Shown one piece after another: positions 1-5,359 of a stretch of DNA of 14,132 bases; positions within the stretch are counted from its first letter, which is position 1; each line of letters begins with the position of its first letter. Both the position numbers and the translations under genes were made by a program. The DNA is from an uncultured Oscillospiraceae bacterium (lineage in GTDB: Bacteria > Bacillota_A > Clostridia > Oscillospirales > Oscillospiraceae): the NCBI GenBank assembly GCA_900762245.1, contig CAAFFR010000134.1, positions 1 through 14,132 of the forward strand, read 5' to 3'. The notes beneath the pieces were generated by a model. The model was not told the DNA's origin, ran no database searches, and was given only the letters and a program-made list of their open reading frames with translations.

Positions 1-111
1 GAATAATCTGGCTGGAACAATAGCTAGTGATAATGCCTCAGCGTTTGCTTCATATTGTAAAAAGCTAGAGGCAACTGGATGTATAAAATATTGTTCAAAT
101 GCAGAACTCAT
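1..111 (-). CDS. Unrecognised protein, N-terminal 37 residues (partial)
   Basis: The gene runs off the left edge. From ATG at 111 the frame stays open for all 37 visible codons and begins MSSAFEQYFIHPVASSFLQY. An AGGTGAGG Shine-Dalgarno lies about 6 bases upstream, and a good sigma-A promoter (186-214) points at it, giving a leader of roughly 70 bases. The visible part shows no signal peptide, membrane segment or motif I recognise, and I assign no function. It is AT-richer than the ribosomal genes in this window, in line with an accessory or weakly expressed gene. The RBS plus promoter make a real gene likely, but the short length limits confidence. Confidence 0.5.
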   Translation of the reverse strand, partial: MSSAFEQYFIHPVASSFLQYEANAEALSLAIVPARLF

Positions 112-145
112 CTTGATCCTCACCTTTCAATATAAGAAGAAAGTA

Positions 146-180
146 ACAATTTTCAATTTCCCATTATCAATTGTCAATTT
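146..180. repeat. AATTG/TCAATT-rich intergenic repeat
   Basis: Four copies of a (T/A)CAATT unit occur within 35 bases (starting near 146, 153, 167 and 174), the last two separated by one base so that they form the palindrome-like CAATTGTCAATT. It lies in the leader between the partial gene's promoter and its start codon. I associate such CAATTGTCAATT strings with intergenic repeats scattered in Firmicute genomes, but only this single cluster is seen here. Confidence 0.45.
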
Positions 181-185
181 ACTAT

Positions 186-214
186 AGTATAGCCTTTTCA
201 GAAAGAATTTGCAA
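186..214 (-). promoter_or_regulatory. Promoter of the partial left-edge gene
   Basis: On the minus strand there is TTGCAA (214-209), a 17-base spacer and TATACT (191-186). This is a good sigma-A match that would start transcription near 179. Its -35 box is only 5 bases from the rnpB -35 box, so the two promoters are back to back. Confidence 0.6.
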
Positions 215-219
215 GACAT

Positions 220-248
220 TTGACATTTGTCCCATCTTGGGGTACAAT
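220..248 (+). promoter_or_regulatory. rnpB promoter
   Basis: Consensus TTGACA (220-225), a 17-base spacer and TACAAT (243-248) predict a start at about 254-256. That agrees exactly with the first paired base of the RNase P RNA P1 helix. It is one of the strongest promoters in the window, as expected for an abundant stable RNA. Confidence 0.85.
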
Positions 249-254
249 ATTTCC

Positions 255-600
255 GCGACCAGGCCGGACAGCCGCGGACGCAGGCCGAAAGGCCGCGGAT
301 GAGGAAAGTCCGGGCTCCACAGGGCAGGGATAACGGGTAACGCCCGCCGAGGGTAACCTCAGGACAAGTGCAACAGAGAGATACTACTGCGGTTTCCGCA
401 GGAAAGGTGAAAAGGCAGGCTCATAGCCTGCCCGGCCCATGGTAACATGGGTTTTACGCTGTAAACTCTATCCCGGAGCAACGCCGTGGAGAAGCTTAAG
501 GTTGACCCGACCGCTTCGAGGAGGCGGCTTGACCCCGTGAGCAATTGCGGGGCTAGATAGATGGCTGTCAAGACAGAACCCGGCTTATAGATCTGGTTGT
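255..600 (+). ncRNA. rnpB: RNase P RNA, bacterial type A
   Basis: This is the catalytic RNA of ribonuclease P, which cleaves the 5' leader from pre-tRNAs together with the RnpA protein. The universal blocks are present: GAGGAAAGTCCGGGCTCC (301-318), ACAGAGAGATACTACTGC (from about 373), a GGTGAAAAGGC stretch (from 406), CCCGGAGCAA (472-481), and near the 3' end GGCTAGATAGATGGCTGTC followed by ACAGAACCCGGCTTAT (573-588). The ends were set by the P1 helix: GCGACCAG (255-262) pairs with CTGGTTGT (593-600). The late section matches the ancestral type A layout rather than the Bacillus type B. Length is about 346 bases, normal for the class. It is flanked by a consensus promoter and a strong terminator, so it is a single-gene unit. 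Confidence 0.97.
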
Positions 601-603
601 ACC

Positions 604-637
604 AAAAAAAGCACCACTCGGTTGAGTGGTGCTTTTT
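604..637. terminator. Two-way terminator of rnpB and the zinc-ribbon gene
   Basis: A perfect stem pairs GCACCACTC (611-619) with GAGTGGTGC (624-632) around a GGTT loop. It is flanked by seven A on the left and five T on the right, so both strands read hairpin then U-run. It ends rnpB on plus and can end the convergent zinc-ribbon gene on minus. Its stem recurs almost unchanged at 1536-1558. Confidence 0.93.
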
Positions 638-712
638 CATTCAATGTGTCTGCCTTGTAGGAGCAGAGCATCAAGCCCAGGGCATTTGGGGAGGTGGAAT
701 ACCCCCCATGCT

Positions 713-1219
713 TTATTTTTTCAAGGAATTGCGCACAACGGAGAATGCACCAATCAAAGCAAAGCCATAAGTCATCAGCAGATTCTTGATATATTCTCCT
801 ACCTCTACAGTGCCGTCTTTCAGCAATTCCGGAAAAATAGCAAAGGCTTCTCCAAAGGTCACGCCATAATCCGCCCATGCCTGCATGATCATGATTGCCC
901 AGTCGATGCGGTCTGCGATATAAGGTGTAAGTATCATTAAAATGATGCTGATAGCAATTCCCTTGCCGCTGAGCTTTCCGCCCAGAAGTTCATACCCTTT
1001 CAAGGTGCAGACAGCCAATACCAGACCGGAAATGGAGGCAATATAGCCAAGCTGGCTGATCAGAATGATACTGGCACCGCCGATCAATGCGCCAACAAGT
1101 GCTCCCACAACACCTGCAATGACATTCTCCTTCTTTTTCATTGGCTTGATCGGGAAGCCACATTGATCACAGCGTTTTGCCCTCTCGGGCACCGGGCTGC
1201 CGCATTTGTTACAGTTCAT
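713..1219 (-). CDS. Zinc-ribbon membrane protein of unknown function
   Basis: 168 residues from ATG 1219, preceded by AGGAG; the longer open frame upstream crosses the promoter and is unlikely to be translated. The N-terminus is a short zinc ribbon with two CxxC pairs (Cys3, Cys6, Cys17, Cys20), then a lysine cluster (KKKE, about residues 33-36). The rest is hydrophobic: a glycine/alanine-rich membrane region at about 38-85 (probably two helices), another helix at about 92-108, and a possible last one near the C-terminus (about 148-160) before a basic end (SLKK). The ribbon should therefore face the cytoplasm. Proteins of this build are common and uncharacterised in Clostridia, so I give no function. 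It is transcribed divergently from the XRE regulator, whose promoter overlaps its own, suggesting control by it. A weak imperfect hairpin (682-711) follows the stop, before the strong shared terminator. Confidence 0.85.
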   Translation of the reverse strand: MNCNKCGSPVPERAKRCDQCGFPIKPMKKKENVIAGVVGALVGALIGGASIILISQLGYIASISGLVLAVCTLKGYELLGGKLSGKGIAISIILMILTPYIADRIDWAIMIMQAWADYGVTFGEAFAIFPELLKDGTVEVGEYIKNLLMTYGFALIGAFSVVRNSLKK

Positions 1220-1249
1220 AAAATTCTCCTTTCTATCTTCGGTAGAAAA

Positions 1250-1278
1250 AGTATACAGCATTTTGCGGTAATTGTCAA
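1250..1278 (-). promoter_or_regulatory. Promoter of the zinc-ribbon gene
   Basis: On the minus strand there is consensus TTGACA (1278-1273), a 17-base spacer and TATACT (1255-1250). The predicted start is near 1243, giving a leader of about 24 bases that contains the AGGAG site. Its -35 box shares five base pairs with the -35 box of the opposing promoter. Confidence 0.8.
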
Positions 1279-1299
1279 TACAACAAAACGCAGTATCAT
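1272..1299 (+). promoter_or_regulatory. Promoter of the XRE regulator
   Basis: TTGTCA (1272-1277), a 16-base spacer and TATCAT (1294-1299) predict a start near 1306 and a leader of only about 16 bases. The overlap with the divergent promoter's -35 means two polymerases probably cannot sit here at once. Confidence 0.6.
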
Positions 1300-1322
1300 A
1301 TACTACCATTGAGGTGATGGTA
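1292..1322. promoter_or_regulatory. Candidate operators of the XRE regulator
   Basis: Two adjoining inverted repeats are visible. AGTAT-CAT-ATACT (1292-1304) covers the regulator's -10 box. TACCAT-N7-ATGGTA (1304-1322) encloses the GAGGTG ribosome binding site and reaches the first base of the start codon. Small XRE proteins typically bind such palindromes as dimers and repress their own promoter. Binding by this particular protein is inferred from position only. Confidence 0.45.
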
Positions 1323-1534
1323 TGTTTCAGCGGATTCGGGATCTGCGAGAGGACCGGGATTTGAAGCAGCGCCAGCTCGCTGAGCTGCTAAATTGTTCCC
1401 AGCAGGTATACAGCAACTACGAATTGGGCCAACGGGATATCCCCACTGATATCCTCATTAAACTGGCAAATTTCTACAATGTCTCCATCGACTATCTTCT
1501 CGGGCAAACCAAGAATCCGAAACGGAACAAATAA
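1322..1534 (+). CDS. XRE-family HTH transcriptional regulator, 70 residues
   Basis: A Cro/C1-type helix-turn-helix protein made of little more than the DNA-binding domain. Residues about 4-62 give the five-helix fold: RIRDLREDRDLKQRQLAELL (helices 1-2), CSQQVYSNYELGQ (recognition helix and its start), then DILIKLANFYNVSIDYLLG, the typical end of the XRE domain. A short basic tail (KNPKRNK) follows, with no sensor or catalytic domain. Start ATG 1322 has GAGGTGA 4-5 bases upstream. The stop codon overlaps the base of the downstream terminator stem. It is divergent from the zinc-ribbon membrane gene with interlocked promoters, so it likely represses itself and that gene. A phage or toxin-antitoxin origin is possible, but no partner toxin or phage gene is present. 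Confidence 0.92.
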   Translation: MFQRIRDLREDRDLKQRQLAELLNCSQQVYSNYELGQRDIPTDILIKLANFYNVSIDYLLGQTKNPKRNK

Positions 1535-1561
1535 CGCACCACTCGGTTTGAGTGGTGCGTT
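1533..1561. terminator. Shared convergent terminator
   Basis: A 12-bp perfect stem pairs AACGCACCACTC with GAGTGGTGCGTT around a GGTTT loop. Tails are T-rich on both strands (GTTGTTT on plus, ATTTGTT on minus). It sits in the 32 bases between the stop codons of the XRE gene and the second PII-like gene and serves both. The first two stem bases belong to the XRE stop codon. Confidence 0.85.
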
Positions 1562-1566
1562 GTTGT

Positions 1567-1911
1567 TTACGCTTCTGCTTCCTCTGCCACAGTTTGTGCA
1601 GGGGCCAGACCCGCTACGTCGGACACGGGCAGGGAGAAGGCGATGCCTTTGGCTTTTTTTGCCATGCCCATCTGCTTATAGATGGCGTTGAGGACAGTGT
1701 CCCGAAGGGCCTTCTCCACAACCATCATCAGAATTTCCTTATCCTGATGGAGGGTGATGCCAAAGAAGGCCGCAGCATCTTCTTTCACAACGCCCCGTGC
1801 GTTGAGAATGGTGCCGCCCCGGACACCCAGTTCCCGGGCAATATCCATCACGTCCTCGGCATAGCCGGAGTTGACGATGGCAAAAATAACCTCATGGTCG
1901 TTGGTCTTCAT
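1567..1911 (-). CDS. PII-like regulatory protein, second copy
   Basis: 114 residues from ATG 1911, with AGGAGGG about 10 bases upstream inside the end of the preceding gene; the earlier ATG at 1932 lies before that site and was rejected. The predicted fold is the PII ferredoxin-like pattern: strand EVIFAIVNSGYAEDV (about 6-20), helix, strand GGTILNARG, helix-strand (DKEILMMVVEKALRDTVLNA, about 57-76), and near the C-terminus AKGIAFSLPVSDVAGL, which corresponds to the GDGKIFV-P end of classical PII proteins. The long T-loop with its modified Tyr is absent, so this is not a classical GlnB/GlnK. Its stop-to-start gap from the first PII-like gene is one base, so the two are translationally coupled. 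Inference: ligand-binding regulator of the DUF1538 protein. Confidence 0.82.
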   Translation of the reverse strand: MKTNDHEVIFAIVNSGYAEDVMDIARELGVRGGTILNARGVVKEDAAAFFGITLHQDKEILMMVVEKALRDTVLNAIYKQMGMAKKAKGIAFSLPVSDVAGLAPAQTVAEEAEA

Positions 1912-1912
1912 A

Positions 1913-2272
1913 TTACACTTCCCTCCTGTCACTTAAGAAACGGTACAGATTGACGCCGATGACGCTGCTCAGGGGCACAGCAAAGGAGATGCCCTTGCCG
2001 TTGCGGATGGTGGCAAACTTGTCCTCCAGGGTATTCATGATGGTGTCCACCATGTCCTCCCGGACCACGCTGAGGATGACCGCCTTGTGCGGCTCCAGAC
2101 CCAGCAGCTCCACCAGTTCCGAGGTGGCAGTGCCAAGACCACCCACGGCAAGCTGGCAGTTTACGTCAAACTGGCTGATCACATCCAGATAAAATTCGCC
2201 CTTGGGACGGTCCACCACAGTGAAGAGGAGCTTCAGCTTTTTGATGGCGGAATCGTTGACAGTATTGCTCAT
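1913..2272 (-). CDS. PII-like regulatory protein, first copy
   Basis: 119 residues from ATG 2272 with AGGAGG 6 bases upstream, 12 bases after the DUF1538 stop. A PII-type core is visible: strand KLKLLFTVVDRPKGEFYL (about 12-29), helix, strand NCQLAVGGLGTATSELVELL, strand HKAVILSVV followed by helix REDMVDTIMNTLEDK, and the end block GKGISFAVPLSSVIGV (about 93-108), equivalent to the nucleotide-binding C-terminal part of PII. Like its neighbour it lacks the canonical long T-loop. The two copies share the GKGI/AKGI-F-x-x-P block and overall layout but little else, so they are old paralogues that probably sense or bind different things. It is the middle gene of a three-gene operon. The ligand is unknown. 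Confidence 0.85.
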   Translation of the reverse strand: MSNTVNDSAIKKLKLLFTVVDRPKGEFYLDVISQFDVNCQLAVGGLGTATSELVELLGLEPHKAVILSVVREDMVDTIMNTLEDKFATIRNGKGISFAVPLSSVIGVNLYRFLSDRREV

Positions 2273-2284
2273 ATTGCTCCTCCT

Positions 2285-3808
2285 TTACAGAAAATTGATG
2301 ATCTGCTGATCGTCAGCATCCAGAATACGCTTCATGGCGCGCTTCTCGGCACGCTTCTCGGCAATGATACCCCGGAAGCCCAGCAGCTGAATGGTGATCA
2401 GAGGGGCCATTGCCACCAATGCCACCACGCCGAAAGCATCCCGCAGGACTGCTTCCGCACCCTGCAGGCTGACGCAGGCACCCACCGCGAAGGGCAGAAT
2501 GAAACCGGAGGTCATAGGACCGCTGGCAACGCCGCCGGAGTCAAAGGCAATGGCAGAATACACGGGAGGCACGAACAAAGAGAGGGCCAGAGAAATAAAG
2601 TAGCCGGGGATAACATAATAAACCAGGGAAAAATCGCAGATGATGCGGATCATAGACAGGCCGATGGCAGCGCCTACGCCTACGCACAGTCCCAGCATCA
2701 TAGAGGATTTCTTTACCAGACCGCCGGTAACGTCCTCGACTTGGGCATTCAGAACATGGATAGCCGGCTCTGCCAGCACGCAAAGCACACCCATGAGGAT
2801 GCCGAAAATAACCAGGAAGGAATCGTTCATCACAGACAGTTCATAGCCCAGCTTGTAGCCGATGGGCATGAAGCCAACATTGACACCGGTCAGGAAAATC
2901 ACAAGGCCGATATAAGTAAAGATGACACCAACGCCGATTCTGTGCAGATGCCGGCGGCCAAGCTTCAGGAACAGTACCTGGCAAATCAGGAAAAATACCA
3001 CAATAAGTCCCAGGGCAATGGCAACTTCCTTGCAGGTGTGACCAAAGGTATGGACAAAGGCACCGATTACATCCTCGCTGACAGTATAATCCGGTACCGC
3101 ATAGCTTAAATCATTTCTGGAGAAGATGCCCAGCACCAGCACCGCCAGAATAGGACCTACGGAGCACAAGGATACCAGACCAAAAGAATTATCCTTGCTT
3201 CTGTGGTCACCCAGCACCTTGGAAATGCCGACACCCAGTGCCATGATAAAGGGCACGGTGATAGGGCCGGTGGTAACACCACCGGAGTCGAAGGCCATGG
3301 GCAGCAGCGGAGCATTTCCGTTAACTACCAGCAGCAGGGCTAAGGCGAACAGAAGCATATAGAACAGCATCAGAATCTGGGCCAGCTGCTTGCGGAAAAC
3401 GATTTTCAAAATCGCAACCATCAGGAATGCACCCACGCCGGTACCCACTGCATATATCAAAACTGTACCGTTCATAACCGCACTGACCTGATTGGCAAGG
3501 ACCTGCAGATCCGGCTCCGCAATGGTAATCAGCATACCCAGAACAAAGCAGACACTCAGCAGCAGCCCCAGCTTCTTTTGCCGGGACAAGCCGGAACCGA
3601 CCTGCGCACCCATGGGAGTCATCGCCAGGTCCGCGCCAAGGCTGAATAAACCAATACCCAAAACCAGCATGACTGCGCCAAGGGAAAAGGTCACGAGCTC
3701 CACTTTTGACAGATCCACAAAAGGTGTCAATGCCAGCAGATAGACGATGGCTGTTATGGGCAGCGCAGAATACAGGGCTTCCACAATTTTTGCTTTCAGT
3801 TCCTTCAA
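2285..3808 (-). CDS. DUF1538 (UmpAB-type) membrane transporter, duplicated
   Basis: About 507 residues with many hydrophobic helices (roughly 12-14) and no signal peptide: a polytopic inner-membrane protein. It is an internal duplication. AFDSGGVTTGP (from residue 172) recurs as AFDSGGVASGP (from 421), and AEPDLQVLANQV (from 97) recurs as AEPAIHVLNAQV (from 346); both pairs are 249 residues apart. Two DUF1538 domains are thus fused in one chain. As I recall, two-subunit DUF1538 proteins (UmpA/UmpB) have been reported to act as Na+(Li+,K+)/H+ antiporters, so cation/proton exchange is plausible but not shown here. The TTG start at 3808 is preferred because the AAGGTGAT site sits 3 bases before it; GTG at 3811 touches that site. 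It heads an operon with two PII-like genes, pointing to control by small-molecule-sensing partners. Confidence 0.88.
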   Translation of the reverse strand: MKELKAKIVEALYSALPITAIVYLLALTPFVDLSKVELVTFSLGAVMLVLGIGLFSLGADLAMTPMGAQVGSGLSRQKKLGLLLSVCFVLGMLITIAEPDLQVLANQVSAVMNGTVLIYAVGTGVGAFLMVAILKIVFRKQLAQILMLFYMLLFALALLLVVNGNAPLLPMAFDSGGVTTGPITVPFIMALGVGISKVLGDHRSKDNSFGLVSLCSVGPILAVLVLGIFSRNDLSYAVPDYTVSEDVIGAFVHTFGHTCKEVAIALGLIVVFFLICQVLFLKLGRRHLHRIGVGVIFTYIGLVIFLTGVNVGFMPIGYKLGYELSVMNDSFLVIFGILMGVLCVLAEPAIHVLNAQVEDVTGGLVKKSSMMLGLCVGVGAAIGLSMIRIICDFSLVYYVIPGYFISLALSLFVPPVYSAIAFDSGGVASGPMTSGFILPFAVGACVSLQGAEAVLRDAFGVVALVAMAPLITIQLLGFRGIIAEKRAEKRAMKRILDADDQQIINFL

Positions 3809-3841
3809 CACATCACCTTATTTCGTTACATAGTCAATGCA

Positions 3842-3870
3842 ATTATACCATATTTTTTGAATCGGGGCAA
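3842..3870 (-). promoter_or_regulatory. Promoter of the DUF1538-PII operon
   Basis: On the minus strand there is TTGCCC (3870-3865), a 17-base spacer and TATAAT (3847-3842) with an extended -10 TG one base upstream. The predicted start is near 3835, leaving a leader of about 25 bases. No clear operator palindrome is seen around it. Confidence 0.75.
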
Positions 3871-3918
3871 CTCGTGTTTTATAGAATATCTATTCTTGCC
3901 ATATCTTTACCGCACGGC

Positions 3919-3951
3919 AAAAAAAGACCCCAGCCAAATGGCTGGGGTCTT
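3919..3951 (-). terminator. Terminator of tuf / str operon
   Basis: A perfect 10-bp stem pairs GACCCCAGCC with GGCTGGGGTC (3926-3949) around a 4-base loop, extended by A:T pairs, and is followed on the minus strand by seven T. It lies 23 bases after the tuf stop and separates it from the DUF1538 operon. Confidence 0.95.
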
Positions 3952-3974
3952 AAAATCACTTAAGTGCTAACGAA

Positions 3975-5177
3975 TTACTCGTAGATCTCGGTGACAACGC
4001 CGGAACCGACGGTACGGCCGCCTTCACGGATAGCGAAACGCAGGCCCTTCTCGATAGCGATGGGGGTAATCAGCTCAACGTTCATGACAACGTTGTCGCC
4101 GGGCATGCACATTTCAACGCCTTCGGGCAGGGAAATGATACCGGTAACGTCAGTAGTTCTGAAATAGAACTGGGGACGATAGTTGTTGAAGAAAGGAGTA
4201 TGACGGCCGCCTTCTTCCTTGGACAGGACGTAAACCTGGCCGGCGAACTTGGTCAGAGGCTTAATGGAGCCGGGCTTGCACAGAACCTGGCCGCGCTCGA
4301 TTTCCTTCTTGTCAACACCACGCAGCAGAGCACCGATGTTGTCGCCAGCTTCTGCGTAGTCCAGCAGCTTGTGGAACATTTCGATGTCGGTAACGGTGGT
4401 TTCCTTCATGTCCTCACGCAGGCCAACGATCTGGACCTTGTCGTTCTTGTTGATAACGCCACGCTCAACACGGCCGGTAGCAACGGTACCACGGCCGGAG
4501 ATGGTGAAGACGTCTTCGACGGGCATCAGGAAGGGCATGTCAGCCTTACGGTCGGGAGTGGGGATATAGGTGTCAACAGCGTCCATCAGCTCCTGGATGC
4601 AAGCATACTCGGGAGCGTTGGGATCGTTGGACTCGGAGATCAGAGCGTTCAGAGCGGAACCCCGGATGACGGGGATGTCGTCGCCGGGGAACTCGTAGGA
4701 AGACAGAGTCTCACGGATTTCCATCTCAACCAGCTCCAGCAGCTCTTCGTCGTCGACCAGGTCAGCCTTGTTCATGAAGACAACGATAGCGGGAACGCCG
4801 ACCTGACGAGCCAGCAGCAGGTGCTCCTTGGTCTGAGCCATGGGGCCGTCGGTGGAAGCAACAACGATGATAGCGCCGTCCATCTGAGCAGCACCGGTGA
4901 TCATGTTCTTGATATAGTCAGCGTGGCCGGGGCAGTCAACGTGAGCATAGTGACGTTTGTCAGTCTGGTACTCAACGTGAGCAGTGTTAATCGTGATACC
5001 ACGAGCCTTCTCTTCGGGAGCCTTATCGATGGAAGCGTAGTCCTCGAAATCAGCGTAGCCCTTCATGGACAGGTACTTGGTGATAGCTGCGGTCAGAGTG
5101 GTCTTGCCGTGGTCAACGTGGCCGATGGTGCCGATGTTAACGTGAGGCTTAGTTCTTTCAAACTTCTGCTTTGCCAT
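3975..5177 (-). CDS. tuf: Translation elongation factor Tu
   Basis: 400 residues, the full family length. This GTPase delivers aminoacyl-tRNA to the ribosomal A site. The G domain shows the P-loop GHVDHGKT (19-26), the switch I RGITI motif, DCPGH (81-85) and NKAD (136-139). Domains 2 and 3 follow, with [13 protein letters not shown] and a C-terminus of [14 protein letters not shown]. Start ATG 5177 ([20 protein letters not shown]) follows AGGAGG by 8 bases. It is the last str-operon gene but also has its own promoter (5253-5281), fitting its need for more product than fusA. Codon use is strongly biased, and a long open frame on the opposite strand is only a by-product. Confidence 0.98.
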   Translation of the reverse strand: MAKQKFERTKPHVNIGTIGHVDHGKTTLTAAITKYLSMKGYADFEDYASIDKAPEEKARGITINTAHVEYQTDKRHYAHVDCPGHADYIKNMITGAAQMDGAIIVVASTDGPMAQTKEHLLLARQVGVPAIVVFMNKADLVDDEELLELVEMEIRETLSSYEFPGDDIPVIRGSALNALISESNDPNAPEYACIQELMDAVDTYIPTPDRKADMPFLMPVEDVFTISGRGTVATGRVERGVINKNDKVQIVGLREDMKETTVTDIEMFHKLLDYAEAGDNIGALLRGVDKKEIERGQVLCKPGSIKPLTKFAGQVYVLSKEEGGRHTPFFNNYRPQFYFRTTDVTGIISLPEGVEMCMPGDNVVMNVELITPIAIEKGLRFAIREGGRTVGSGVVTEIYE

Positions 5178-5252
5178 TTGAAATTTCCTCCTAATAGTGA
5201 TTGAAATTAAAATAAATAACAACTTAGGTTGGTGCTTCCGCACATCGTATAC

Positions 5253-5281
5253 ATCATACTACACTTTTCACGGAAACACAA
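5253..5281 (-). promoter_or_regulatory. Internal promoter for tuf
   Basis: On the minus strand there is TTGTGT (5281-5276), a 17-base spacer and TATGAT (5258-5253). The start would be near 5246 and the leader about 69 bases. The 182-base fusA-tuf gap is large for this operon, consistent with independent tuf transcription. Confidence 0.6.
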
Positions 5282-5318
5282 GAGAAATTTTTAAAATTTC
5301 CACCTAAATTATTGGATT

Positions 5319-5348
5319 CCTGACAGGAAAGTTCCCTTTCCTGTCAGG
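5319..5348 (-). promoter_or_regulatory. Perfect hairpin between fusA and tuf
   Basis: A 13-bp perfect stem pairs CCTGACAGGAAAG with CTTTCCTGTCAGG around a 4-base loop, 11 bases after the fusA stop. The minus-strand bases after it (AATCCAATAATTT) are not a U-run. It therefore looks more like a partial terminator, an RNA-processing site or a 3' end-stabilising structure than a full intrinsic terminator. Confidence 0.7.
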
Positions 5349-5359
5349 GCAATTCTGAA

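Noticed and set aside
359..940. Open frames over and beside rnpB
   Set aside because: The DNA is accounted for by RNase P RNA, its terminator and the end of the zinc-ribbon gene; none has an RBS.
1220..1309. 30-residue N-terminal extension of the zinc-ribbon protein
   Set aside because: It would be encoded across the -10 and -35 boxes of the gene's own promoter, and the RBS sits before the internal ATG at 1219.
2087..3109. 340-codon open frame on plus, opposite the DUF1538 and PII-like genes
   Set aside because: Its His/Gln-rich translation is typical of antisense frames; the minus-strand genes explain the DNA fully.
4200..5204. 334-codon open frame on plus, opposite tuf
   Set aside because: By-product of strong tuf codon bias; no RBS, no recognisable domain.
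5178..5243. 22-residue N-terminal extension of EF-Tu
   Set aside because: The family starts at MAKQKF, the AGGAGG site lies inside the extension, and the predicted mRNA start is at its edge.
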